Made by a program: the position numbers and the translations under genes. A DNA stretch of 36,575 bases. It comes from Poronia punctata. Taxonomy: Eukaryota; Ascomycota; Sordariomycetes; Xylariales; Xylariaceae. The stretch lies in assembly GCA_022579005.1 (NCBI GenBank), contig MU401767.1, positions 1 to 36,575 on the forward strand, given 5' to 3'. The notes beneath the pieces were generated by a model. That model worked only from the letters and a program-made list of their open reading frames with translations, was not told the origin of the DNA and did no database searches. This document shows, piece by piece, positions 1 through 11,471 of this stretch. Position 1 is the first letter of the stretch, and each line of letters begins with the position of its first letter.

Positions 1-3000
1 TAAAGCTTTTTTTTTTATTATTAAATATAGTTAAGCATTTAAAGTTATATTTTAATACTTTACTTTATTACTTTATAAGCTTAAACGCTTTAAAGTAGCT
101 ATTTTTTATTTAAGCTACTTATTAATATTAGCTTATAGCGTTTTTTTTAATATATTTAATTTTTATAGTTTTTACTTTATATTTTATATACTTTTTTTAA
201 GTACTACTAATATACTACTTTATTATTTAAGTTTTTAGTTATGCTATTTTTTTTGCTTAAAAAGCTTTAGCATATTTTTAAAAGTTATAAGTTTTTGCTA
301 CTAATATTATAAGTTTTTTAATAGCTTTACTTACTTTTATGCTATATTTACTTTTAACTTATAAGCTTATAAAAAGCTATTTAAGCTTTTAATTAGTTTA
401 AATATACTTTTAGTTTTTTTATTACTAATAATATATTAAGCAATATTTTATAACTTAAAATATTTTTAATTTTATTATTTAAAAGTTTATTAAAAAATAA
501 TATTAATATTAATTTAATTTTAATAAATTTATACTATATTATTTTTTAATTAATATGCTTGCAAGTTTTTTTTAAGTTATAAAACTATATTTTATTAAAC
601 TTTATATTTTTAAATATAATTACTTGCTTTATTATAAGTATTTAAATTTAATATAAGTTAATTACTATATACTTTATTATATATTTTATATATGCTTAAA
701 GTTTTATTTTAAATACTTATTTTTAATAACTTATAAAAAAATCTTATTTTAATAAATAATATTTATATTTATATATTATTATTTTTAATTAGTTTAGTTT
801 AAAATTATTTATTAATACTTTTTTTACTTTTAGTATATATTAGTAAAAATAATATATAAACTATATATAAAGCTTTTTAAATAAGCTATAAAAATTATAA
901 GCTTTTAAAAAGCTTTAGTTATATAACTACGCTGCTATTTAAACTATTTTTAGCTATAATTTAGTAAGCAAATATACTTTATTTATTATAGCAATTAACT
1001 TATATATAATTTATTATTTAGCTTATTTACTTACTTTTACTAGTTTTTTAATATATATAAATAAGGTTTTTATTATAATTTTTTTTTTTATACTACTTTT
1101 TATATTTAGTTTTTTTTTTATAGCAATAACTGCTTTTTTATTATTATAGTAAAAAAAGCAAAAAAAAAGTTTAAACTAGCGTTTTACTTATTTTTTAAAA
1201 CTAGTAAGCTTTTTAAGTACTAATTTTAAGCTTTTTTTTTATAATAAAAAAGCTTAAAGCATTTTATTATATTTATTTTTTAAAACTAATATTTATATAA
1301 ATTTATTATAGCTTTTTTTATAATTAAACAAATTTTAATAAATTTTTTAAAATAGTTAACTTATATAACGCTTTAAAGTTTAGCAAAATACTATTTTAAT
1401 TATATAAGTAATAATATAGCTATTATATTTAATATAAAGCGTTTTTTAAATTTTAATGTTTTATACTTTATTAGCTAAAGCTTATAAAGCTTTTAAACTT
1501 AAATATTTTGCTTTTAAGTATTATAATTTTTTTAAATTAGTTTATAATTATAATAAGTTTTTAAAAAGTTAATATTTTTTTTTTATAATAGCTATTATAA
1601 GTTTTGCAGTACTAAGTAAAATATTAAAAAATATTATAAAGTTTACTAAATAACTACTAAAGTAAAAAAATTAAAGCTTATATTTAAAAAAAACTAGGTT
1701 ATAATAATATATAAATATTTTAAGTATAATATTATGTTTAATTAATTTATATTAAAGTAAGCAGTTAAAATTATAATATTAAATTTTTTTTTATTAAAGT
1801 TAAGCTTTTAAAATAATATTAATATAAAAACTTTTAATTATATTTATATTTTTTAAAACTAAGTTTTTTATATAAAAGCTTATAATTTTATTTATTACTT
1901 TTTAAATTATTTATTAACTTTTTTTAATTATTAAAAAGCTTATAATATTAAATAAAACGTTATTATTAAATATAGCTTAAAAGTTTTCTTTATTTAATAA
2001 ATTTAGTTTATTAACTAAGTAAACTACTTTATAATTATTTAATACTATACTATTTATTAGTATATATTAAAATTATTTAAATATTATAAATATAATAAAG
2101 TTTTTAGCTTTAATACTATAGCTTATTAAATTAATTACTATATAAATTTAATTTTTAAGTAAATATTTACTTTAGCTAGAATTTTTTTGCTTATTTAATT
2201 TTTTTTTCTTTTAAAGCTTATAAGTTTTAATAGTACTGCTTACTTTTTTTTATAATATTTTATTAAAGTTTATTTTACTTAGTAAGTAAGTAAAGCCTTT
2301 TAATTTTTTTAATATGTTTATTGCTTATTTAAAAACTTTTAAAGCTTATAAATTTAATAATAGCGCACTAAAAATAAATATACTTATATAATAACTATAA
2401 ATAATTACTTTTTTTATTTTTAAAAAAATATAAGCAAAACTTGCTTTTAAAAGCATTTTTAATACTTAACTTTACTTAAAGTACTTTTGCTTTTTTAAAG
2501 TTATTTAAAACTACTATTATAAAAATAGCTAAAATACTAGCTTTTTTTTAATTTTTTAACTTTTAATTATATTTTTTAAAAATCTTAATATATTTTATAA
2601 GCATTAAAATTAATTTACTAAAAGCTTAGTAGTAAAAAAGTTATATTTTTTTATTTTAAGCCTACTTTAATATAATCTTAGTACTTATTATAATTAAAAA
2701 AACTTTTGCTACTAGTAGTTTTTTAATATTTATTATATTATAGTTAAAAGCTTTATTATACGCTGCTTACTATTTTTTATACTACTTACTTAGCTTAACT
2801 AAGCTTTTTTATATTTTAATAAGCACTTAATAGTATATTTTTTAAGTAATTTATTAAAACTTAATATTATATAAAGTAATAATTTTTTTAAGCGCTAAAT
2901 AAAGTTTTAAAGTATATAATTATAGTTTTAGTTTTAAAGCACTTAAACTTATCTTTTAAAGCAATTATTAACTATTTTATTAACTTAATTTTAAATAAAA

Positions 3001-4860
3001 GTTAAATACGCTTAAAGCATAATAATTTATTTTTTATACTTATTATTTTTATTAATTATTATTTTATATATAGCTTAAATTTTAGCTTTATTTAAATTTA
3101 AAGTTTTAAAAAAGTTACGTTTTTTATTATTTTCAAAGTTATTAAAATAGCATAGCTATACTTTATAATATTTATATAGTTAATATTAAATAATAACCTT
3201 TTTTACATTTTTTTAGTAAAATCTTTATAAAGCTTTATTAAATTATAAGTAGTTTTAAAAGCATTTAAGTTTACTTTTTTTAAATACTACGCTAGTAATA
3301 AATAAACTTAAGCTTTTAATATTACTTTGCTTAGTTATAAGCATTTTTAAAAGTAATATTTACATTAATTTTATTTTTTAATATTTTAAATACTTAAAAG
3401 CTTTTTAAGTTATATTAAATGCTTATTTAAATAAAAAAGTATTAAAAAAGTTAAACGTATTTAAAATAGTTTTAAATAAGTTAAAGTTTATATTAAATAA
3501 TTTATAAATAAAAGCTTAAAAATAAAGTTATAAGTAGTTAATTAGCTTTTAAGCTTTTAAAAGTAGCACTAGTTTTTTATAAACAAACTAGGCTTATAAC
3601 TTTAATAATAAGTTATAATAAACAAAATAAATTAAAATACGTATAAAGCATTAAAAGTAAAACTATATACTTAAAAATATAATATAATTAACTATAATTT
3701 ATAAAAGTATTTAATTAGGTTTAAAGTGCTTTATATATTTTTAATACCTTTTAAGTATAAATATATATTATATAATAGTTTAAAATACGCGCAGCATATT
3801 TTACTTTATTTAAAATAAAGTTACTATATACCTAGTTACCTAAAGTACTTTTAATACCTTTAAATCTAGGTTATATGCTCTATTTGTTATAAAAAGTTAT
3901 AAATAACCTTTTTATTATTTTTAGTTTTTTTTATTATTTTTTAAAAGCTATTTAAGTACGTAGATTTATAATTATTATTTAGTGTTTTAAAGTGCTATTT
4001 AGCAAAGCTGTTTAATAATCTAAATAAAAAGTATTAAACTAATGCTTATATTTATTTTTAAGCGCTTTAATAATTTCTTTAAATAGTTTTATAATTAAAA
4101 AGCATTTAAAAACTTTATATTTTTTAAGCTTTATAACTAGTTATTTTTATTTAGCAATAAACTTAGTAAGATTTTTAATAGGTTTTTTTAAGCATTAGTT
4201 AATAAAATTTATATAATTAAAGCGTGCTATTTTATTTAACATAGCGCTTATAAGTATACTAATAGCTTTTAAAGTATTATACTAAAATTTTAGTTTTTTT
4301 TTAGCTTAAAGTAATAAAATTAGTACGCTACTAATACTAAATATTAAACCTATATTTTTAGTTTATATCTTTTATTAATAATTAAAGTATACTTTTTTAC
4401 TTTACTTTTATATAAGCTAGTTACAAATTTAAAGTTGCTTTTAACGTTTATAATAAGTTTATAAAATTTAGTTATAAAATTTACTATATTAAAAAGTTTT
4501 TTTTTATTTATTACTAGTAAGTTTTTACCTATATTAAAGCTATTTTAAGTTTTCTTTTTAGTTAAGCGTTTTGTTAAATTTGCTTATATTAAGCTATGTT
4601 AGCTTTTTTAGCTAAAAAACCTTATTTACAAAATTAATATACTTTTATAAGTTAAAAAAGTACGCTTTTGCTTTAAACTTTTTATTTTAAGCGTAGAAAT
4701 ATTTTAAAAAACCTAAGATAACCTTTAATTTTATTGCTATAATAGCTAAATTGCTATATTTATTATGCTTTAATAATAATAGCAAGCAAATAAAACTTTT
4801 AATTATTAAAACTTAGCAATATAGCATATAACGTATAATTATATTATATAACGCATAAAA
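1..4860. other. RIP-degraded AT-rich DNA, no gene
   Basis: This stretch is almost entirely A and T, broken by short words such as AGCT, AAGC and GCTTT. Stops occur every few codons in all frames and I see no intact reading frame, RNA gene or clear repeat boundary. Slightly less degraded patches occur near 3,780-3,890 (CGCGCAGC, CCTAG, CTAGG words) and are probably ends of old elements. The scarcity of CA/TG and abundance of TA fit RIP, which converts CpA to TpA in duplicated DNA of ascomycetes. What the sequence was before mutation cannot be read by eye. Confidence 0.75.
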
Positions 4861-4869
4861 AAAAGTATT

Positions 4870-5260
4870 TTTTCCTTACTACAAAGTTTTCCTATACTAA
4901 ATAAGTAAAAGGAGACCCTTTATAAAAAGACTTTTCTTTTTATAATAATCTCTACCTTAGCTATATTCTTTTTACTATATAGGCTTTACATTAATTATAG
5001 TCTTTTTATAACCTATTAGATCTAATAAGTAGTAGTATTCCTTTTTATTACGCTGCTACTTCTTTTTAAGTTTATTTTCTTCTTTTTTTTAAAATAGCTT
5101 TAAATGCTTTTATTTATTTAGCTTTAGCTTTATATTTTCTTTTTACCTTTTTAGCCGCTACTTGCTTATTTAGTTTTATAGCAGTAAAGCTATTATAACG
5201 CTAACTTATTAGTTTATAAAACCTTTTTTAGCTTTATTAGCTATAGCCTTTTTTTAATTA
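4870..5260 (-). pseudogene. decayed basic C-terminal reading frame, possible DNA-transposon relic
   Basis: Read on the minus strand, this patch gives a long frame broken only by TAA and TAG, the codons expected when RIP hits CAA, CAG or TGG. The recovered residues are strongly Lys/Arg/Ala-rich, with runs such as KKVKRKYKAKAK, then KAILKKRR, then KEVAA. A basic, helical tail like this is common at the C-terminus of fungal pogo/Fot1-type transposases, and the distance to the small GC island at 6,930-7,000 (about 2.1 kb) fits the size of such elements. That is inference: I could not find the catalytic Asp residues, and a convincing terminal inverted repeat on the 4,870 side was not seen. A second frame is also fairly open, so even the frame is uncertain. 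It could equally be the tail of another element. Confidence 0.3.
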
Positions 5261-6929
5261 ATAGAGGTGTATATATAGTAGTTATTTACTTACTTTAGCA
5301 CTATAGCTTTATTAAAAGTTTTGTAAACTAATTAAAAGGCTATTTAAGTAAGTAATAAAAGTAAAAGGCTATTTATATTTATATGCTTATTATATAAGTG
5401 TTTAGCATTTTTTTTAGCTTATATAAAAACGTTATTAAAAAGTAATAATTAAAAAACTTTTAGCTTAGCTTAGTTAGCTAGCTTTTTATTTAACAAATTT
5501 ATTATAAGTAAAAAGCACTAAAGCTAGCAACTAGCTATTTTAAAGCTTTTTATAATATTTTTAAAAGTAAAGCTAGCGTTATAAATAAAGTTAAAAGTAT
5601 TAACAAAGTTAATATAAGTAAAGGTAAGTTTACTTTTATATATATAGTTTTTAAAAATCTATTAGTATTTTGCTTTTATAGCCTTAAATATATTAAAATT
5701 TAAAAGCTAAAAGAAATAAGTTAAATATAGCAGTAAAAGCAACAGCATAATATAGTAATTTAAGCAATATTTACTTATTTTAATACTAATATAACTAGCA
5801 AAATTATTTAGCGTTAATATATACTAAATGTTTAGCTTATTTAAGTAGCAATATATATTGCTTCTAACTTTAAAAGTGCTTTTATATTTATTAAGCGTTT
5901 TACTATACTTATTAATACTAAACTACTTTTAAAAAGTAAATTTACGTTAATTTTGCAAGTTTATAGCTTTATAGCTAAACAAAGCTAAAAGTTAAAAAAA
6001 ATGCTTATTAAAGTACTTAAGCTAGTTAAGTTATAAGTTTTTTATTATAAATTTGTTTTTAAAGTATATAAACTATATATTTAAAGCTATTTTAAATTTA
6101 AACTATAATATAAAAAAAAATACTTAAAAATTATATAAAGTAAAATAGCTTTGCGTATAGCTAAGCTATAGCTAATATAAGTAGCTTTTTTTTATTACTA
6201 AAATTAGTAATTTTAATAAATTTAAGTTAATTAAGCATAGTAATAGTAATAACTTTAGTATTGCTACTAATATAGCTTATTTAAAAGCTAGTTTTGTTTA
6301 TATTTTAGTTTATATTTATAAATATATTAAATCTTTTAATAGTTTTATATTACAACTTATAATATGCTTAAATAAAATTAATTTTTTATAATAAAGTTAA
6401 CTACTTAACGTTAATAAACTATGTTTTTATATAAGTAAGTTTTAAATAATCCTTTAAAAGCTAGCAAAAAGTTAACTTATAAATAATAAGTAAAAAAAAA
6501 TTATAATAAGTATAAAGTTTATTAATTATAGCTTATATTATAGTTTTTATTAGCAGCAGGCCTACGCAAGCTATAAAGCATATATATAAAGTTAATATAT
6601 TATTTTTATATTAGTTATTGCTAAAGGCTTTTTATGCAGCTTTTTACTTTTACTAAGGTTATTATTATTTTTAATAGCTTTTAAGCCTTTTAAAACGCTT
6701 ATTTTTAATATATTAAAGCGTTTTATAACGTTATAGCTTAAATAAGCTACTATATAAAGGTTAATTAAGTAAAAAGGCTTTAAAAAAATTTAATATAAGC
6801 AATTTTGCTAGCTTATAGCCTAATGCGCAGCTTTATTAGCACGCGTAAAGCTTAAAGCATTAACAAAAGTTATTTTTAGCTAAAAAACAGTGCTATAATA
6901 GCTTTAAGTATTAAGTAGCAGCGCATTAA
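5261..6929. other. AT-rich decayed repeat, probable body of the 4,870-7,000 element
   Basis: The stretch is RIP-degraded but holds more G and C than 1-4,860, for example GCAGCAGG near 6,552 and several GCGC or ACGCG words near 6,830-6,930. No intact reading frame is present. Its position between the basic minus-strand frame and the GC island at 6,930-7,080 suggests it is the rest of the same element, but no domain could be recognised. Confidence 0.35.
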
Positions 6930-6997
6930 AAGTGTTAATTCTATTGCGTTTTTAGTAGTATTCCTATACAAATTAAGTATAGGTCCTATAAACACTT
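6930..6997. repeat. 68-bp segment bounded by inverted 7-mers
   Basis: AAGTGTT at 6,930-6,936 is matched in inverted orientation by AACACTT at 6,991-6,997. Inside lies a second inverted pair, CCTATAC at 6,963-6,969 and GTATAGG at 6,977-6,983. The arrangement could be a small hairpin element or the terminal repeat region of the decayed element to its left. No target-site duplication could be confirmed. Confidence 0.4.
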
Positions 6998-7031
6998 AAA
7001 CATAATTAAAAAAGCGGACTCTATTTTTGCA

Positions 7032-7057
7032 ACCCCCTTTGCGCTAGCAAAGGGGGT
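7032..7057. repeat. perfect GC-rich hairpin, 11-bp stem and 4-nt loop
   Basis: ACCCCCTTTGC at 7,032-7,042 is the exact reverse complement of GCAAAGGGGGT at 7,047-7,057, separated by GCTA. A further ACCCCC at 7,071-7,076 could pair with GGGGGT (7,052-7,057) instead, so two hairpins are mutually exclusive. The G/C runs stand out sharply from the surroundings. It may be two abutting transposon termini, since outward-facing identical ends give exactly this pattern, or a structured insertion that escaped RIP. Confidence 0.75.
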
Positions 7058-7087
7058 GTACTAAAGGTAAACCCCCTAGTATTTAAG

Positions 7088-7116
7088 CTATTAAAAAAAA
7101 GCGTTGCTTTTAATAG
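7088..7116. repeat. short AT inverted repeat next to the GC hairpin
   Basis: CTATTAAAA at 7,088-7,096 pairs with TTTTAATAG at 7,108-7,116 around an 11-nt spacer. Also, AATAGAATT at 7,112-7,120 is the reverse complement of AATTCTATT at 6,937-6,945, so the whole GC island at 6,937-7,120 is framed by an inverted 9-mer. In DNA this A/T-rich such matches can arise by chance. Confidence 0.35.
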
Positions 7117-7120
7117 AATT

Positions 7121-8339
7121 ATTTTTATAAGTAAATTAAATAAAAAGCTTATAAATTTTACTCCTTTAATAATAATAGTAAAAACTTTATATTAATCTAT
7201 TAATTAAATAAATTTTTAAACGTACTTTATAGTTAAAGCTTATTTAGTTTTAATATTATTAAGCTTAATATTTAAAGCTAAAAAGCCTTGTTTTAATTTT
7301 AGTTTTGCTTATTTTTTATATTAGTTTAATAAATTCTTATTATTTATTTTAGTATATTTAAAAAAGTTTAAATATTTTCCTGCTAATAATTAATAAGCAT
7401 TTTTAAAACAATAAAAATAGTTAGGTTGATTATTTAAATAAAAAAACTATATAAAAGACCTATATAAAAAATACTAACTATTTTATACTTTTAACTACTT
7501 TGCTAAATTAAAAACAAAACTTTAATTTTGTTTAAAAAAGCATTATATTAAATATATTTTAGTATAGCGTAGTTAATATTTTAGAGATTTGCTATATACC
7601 TTTATTTAACGTTATTAAGATATTAAAAATATAACCTTTTTAATTTTTATAATTAATTACTAAACTATACTAATATATTTATTTATAAACTTTAAGTATA
7701 AAAATTAAAACGATTATAAGCATATATTTTACTTTTATTAGCAATTCTATATAACTTTATTTTACTACTATACTTTTAATAAATATACTTTTTATATAAG
7801 TTTTATTATTACTATAAAAAGCTTAAAGTAAGCAGTAAGATAATAATCTTTTATAAACTATATTAAACTAATTAATACTTTATTATTTAATAACTATTGC
7901 TTTTATTTAACTTTTAAATTAGTATTAACTAATTATAGCAGCTTATATTAGTTTTATAATAAATCATTATTATTATTATAACAGTTTACTAAGTTATAAA
8001 AGCTATTAATATAAAGTTTTTTTAATAGTAGTATTTTTATATTAAAATTAAAGGTTTACTTTGTTTATAAGAAAACAAGGCCTATTTAATATACTTATAA
8101 AGTATAGATCTTTTTAAGCAAATACTAAAAAAAGTGTTCTAGTTTATATCTTTTAATAAAAAAATATAAACCTTAAGTTTTAAACTTTTAGTAAATAATA
8201 AATAAGCTTTATTTTAATTACTAGGTCTTTAACAGGCTTTTTTAATTTATAAAAACCTTATATTAGGTTGCTTTTTATAAAACTGCTAAAATAAAAATTA
8301 AAAAGTCTTTACTTGCTATACTATTATACTTTATATTAA
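7121..8339. other. RIP-degraded AT-rich DNA with short inverted repeats
   Basis: No gene is visible. An 11-bp perfect inverted repeat is present (7,414-7,424 with 7,474-7,484, 49-nt spacer), and an 8-bp hairpin lies at 7,512-7,533 (AAACAAAA / TTTTGTTT). These may be traces of element ends. The rest is stop-dense A/T sequence. Confidence 0.6.
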
Positions 8340-9200
8340 TTGCTTTTTAAAACGTACTTTATAAAATAATTAATGTTGCTAAAAAGAAGTACTTATATAA
8401 TTAGTTATTAAACTGCTAATAAAAAAACATTATATTTAAAGACTTTTTAATATATATTACTTAGCTAAGCTGCTGTTAGCAAGCACAGCGTTCTTTTATA
8501 CTTTATAAATGTAGGCTTATTTATAAAATTAAATATATAAGCCTTTTAAGCGTAAAGGCTAATACTAATAAGTATTTAAAAATTACTATTAATATGTTTT
8601 TTAAAAATAAAAAGCGTTATATTAATTTTTTTATACCTTATTTTTAATAGTTTTTTAAAATAATAACTTATACTTTAAAGCTTAAAGCTTTAACTTATGC
8701 TTATAACCTAGCTAAAAATATGTTTAAATAAAATATTAAGTTTATTGCTTAAAATTAATTAAATGCTTAGTATTATTTTACTTTTTAAAAGCTACTTGCG
8801 CTTATTATACTTAACTAATATACTAAGCTAAAAATTAAATATTTCTTTTCTTATATAGCAATAAAATTAAAAGTTTCTAAAGATTACTTTAACTTTATAC
8901 TAACAAAGGTCTAGCTAAAGTAAATATATTAACTAGGTTTTAAAGGCTTTGTATTAATTACGGCTTTATAAAGGTATTTTAAAAAGTATAACTTAGTATA
9001 TTATATATATAATAAATAGCTAAGTATTTAGGTTTAAAAAGTAATACAAAAATAATAGCTATATATATAAAAATAAAAAACAAGCTAGCTTTTTTTAGTT
9101 TTATAGTTACTTTATAATATAAAGCGTAACTAGTATATCTGCTAATTATATTATAATTTCTTTTAGCTAAAAAAGTTGCTATTTTTAGCATTTAAAAAAT
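8340..9200 (+). pseudogene. degenerate coding relic, family A copy 1 (unknown protein)
   Basis: This is the longest of three related relics. Its first half (to about 8,850) matches 10,960-11,471, and its second half (8,861-9,165) matches 27,992-28,296 without any gap. Reading from the AAG codons near 8,384 with ATT at 8,582-8,584 as an in-frame codon, the plus-strand frame is broken only by TAA/TAG, as expected for RIP-hit Gln and Trp codons. Recovered residues include ITINMFFKNKKRYIN, of which most positions are kept in copy 2 in the same frame. That conservation is the main reason to call it coding. I do not recognise the protein. A minus-strand open stretch at 8,979-9,191 falls inside and is probably a by-product. 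Confidence is good that it is a repeat, moderate that it was coding. Confidence 0.5.
8861..9165. repeat. 305-bp dispersed repeat, copy 1 (partner at 27,992)
   Basis: This segment aligns without gaps to 27,992-28,296, same orientation, at a constant offset of 19,131 bp. The differences are mostly C/T and G/A, and copy 1 is the more A+T-rich of the two. Similarity stops on both sides. It overlaps the 3' half of the decayed family A relic. Confidence 0.85.
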
Positions 9201-10959
9201 AAAATAAGTTAATATATTATAAAAACTTTTTTTTAGCAAGATTAATACATTACTTTATTGTTTTATTGTTTAATAAGCCTTTTATAGCTATTTAAAGCTA
9301 TTAAAAGTTTTGTTTATTAAAATTGCTTATTATTACTTTTAATAATAGCTTGCTTTAATTGCTAAAACTTTGCTTTAGCTATTATAGCGTTAAAAGCTGC
9401 TATATTTATATAGTACTATACTTAACCTTTTTATTTATAAAAATAAATAAGCTAAAAATAAGTTATATACTAAAAAAATGTTTTATTAACTTTATAGTAT
9501 AAAGCAATAGCTAGACTAAAACTTATATTAGTAGCAAATTACTTTATTATACTTTATTAATATTGCTATAATATAATATTTTAAAAAGTAAATTTAAGTA
9601 CGTATTTCTTTACTTTTATAAAAAAACTAAAAAGCTTATAATAAGTTTAATACTATTATGCTTTTTTTTAAAACTTTTTAGCTAGCAAAGCTTTTAGCTT
9701 TTAGTTATAATTGCTATTAATAAAAAGCTTTTTACTTAATAAGCATATTATTAATGCTTTAAATAAAGTGCTTATTGCTTTAGTATTTTTTTATAAAAAA
9801 GTAATTAAAACTATACTTGCTAAAAATTATAGCAAAGCTTTTAAAGTGCTTTAAATATTTAGTTTAATAAACCTACTTATAATTATTATAAAGGTTTAAA
9901 ATTGCTAAGCTTTTTATTAATTTAGCTTTGCTAATATAGTTTTTTATTTAATAAAATAAACTTTAGCTATATTTTTAAGTACTATTAATAAAGTAGCTAT
10001 ATTTTAAAATTAATAATTATTATAAGTGCTAGTAGTTAAAAAAGTAAGCTAGTTTAAAATTTTAAATAAGTAAACTATATAAATAATATTAAGTATTTTA
10101 TATTTTTAGCTTTTATACTATATTAATAAAAGCATTACTATAACGTGTTTTAAAGTAAGTAATATAATAAAAATAGTTAAGTATACTTAGTATAGTTTTT
10201 TTTTAATACGCTTAGTACTTTATTTAAATATATTTAAACTATTAATAATAAACGCTACTTTTTAATTATAATTAACTACTATAATATACTAATAAAGCTT
10301 TTTATAATATTTTAAAATAAAATAAGCTAGCATTTATTTATAAATATTAGCTTTTTATTATAAGTTATAAGTAATTTTGCTTTAAGCTTAAGTTTTTATA
10401 AAATAAACCTTTTATATAAGTTTAATAGCTATAGTAAAGTATTTAAAATAAAAGTTAAAATAATAGCTTTTTATAAAATATTTTATAATAATTGCTACTT
10501 TTTTATTAGTAAGCTATTTTTATTAATAAATTTTAAGCGCTATGTTAATTAAGTGCTTTAGCTTATATTAGTACTATATTATATTGCTATTTTTATTATA
10601 TAAGTTTATAAAGCTATAAAAGCTATTAGTGTTTAAGTTTATAAAATATAAAACATTAACGTTAAAGTTAAAAATATACTTTATTTATAAAAAAGCAAGT
10701 ATACTTTTATATAGCTATATAATATATATTTTAATAAATAGTTTTTTAAAATTTAAATTTTAAGCTAACTTAGTAAAAGCGTTAAAAATTATTAAGTTAA
10801 GTATAAATAATATAGTTAATAAAGCTTATTAAAGTATAGCTAATATAAGCACTAAGCTTTTTTATGTTAATAAAACTTTATATTTAGTTATTAATTATAT
10901 AACTAATATAATAAATATTAATAAGTTTACTTTAAAAGCTTAGCTAAGCATTAAGTTAA
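9201..10959. other. RIP-degraded AT-rich DNA, no gene
   Basis: Sequence between family A copies 1 and 2. It is stop-dense in all frames and has no recognised motif. It may include remains of the 5' part of the element carrying copy 2 or of the 3' part carrying copy 1, but no boundary can be seen. Confidence 0.6.
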
Positions 10960-11471
10960 TTATATTATTTAAAGCTTTAATAAAAATAATTAAAGCTGCT
11001 AAGCAAAAGTATTTATATAACTAATTATTATTTTAATTATAAAAAAAAAACTAAAATATTTAAAAGCTTTATAGGTTTTTAATAGCTAAATGTTTACTAA
11101 AAGCTTTATTGCCTATGTATATTTAAAAATAAGGGCTTAGCTTATTAAATTAAATATATAAGCTTTTTACTAATAAAAACTAATTATAATAAAAATTTAA
11201 TAATTACTATTAATATATTTTTTTAAAACTAAAAGCTTTATATTAATTATATTTCTTTTAAATTATTGCTATAATTTTTTTTTTAAGTAGCTGCTAAAAA
11301 ACTTAAATAAAAAGTTTTAAAATATATTTATAGCTTAGCTAAAAATATTTTGTAATTAAAATATTAAGTTAGTTTTTTAAAATTAAATAAATATTTACTA
11401 TAATTTTGCTGCTAAAAAGCTATTTATAATAGTAGTATTTAATTAGTATACTAAGCTAAACGCTAAATATT
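10960..11471 (+). pseudogene. degenerate coding relic, family A copy 2
   Basis: It aligns with 8,340-8,850 at an offset of 2,620-2,621 bp in the same orientation. Around ATT at 11,203-11,205 the plus-strand frame reads ITINIFF, then further residues matching copy 1 with stops only where Lys or Gln codons stand in the relative. Copies 1 and 2 differ by more than simple transitions, including transversions and at least one indel, so they are an older pair than copies 1 and 3. Downstream of about 11,490 the match to copy 1 fades and no partner for copy 3 is found here. The protein family is not recognised. Confidence 0.45.

Noticed and set aside
8979..9191. 70-codon minus-strand open stretch
   Set aside because: It lies antisense to the family A relic, is composed of A/T-driven residues, and is interrupted in the homologous copy 3.
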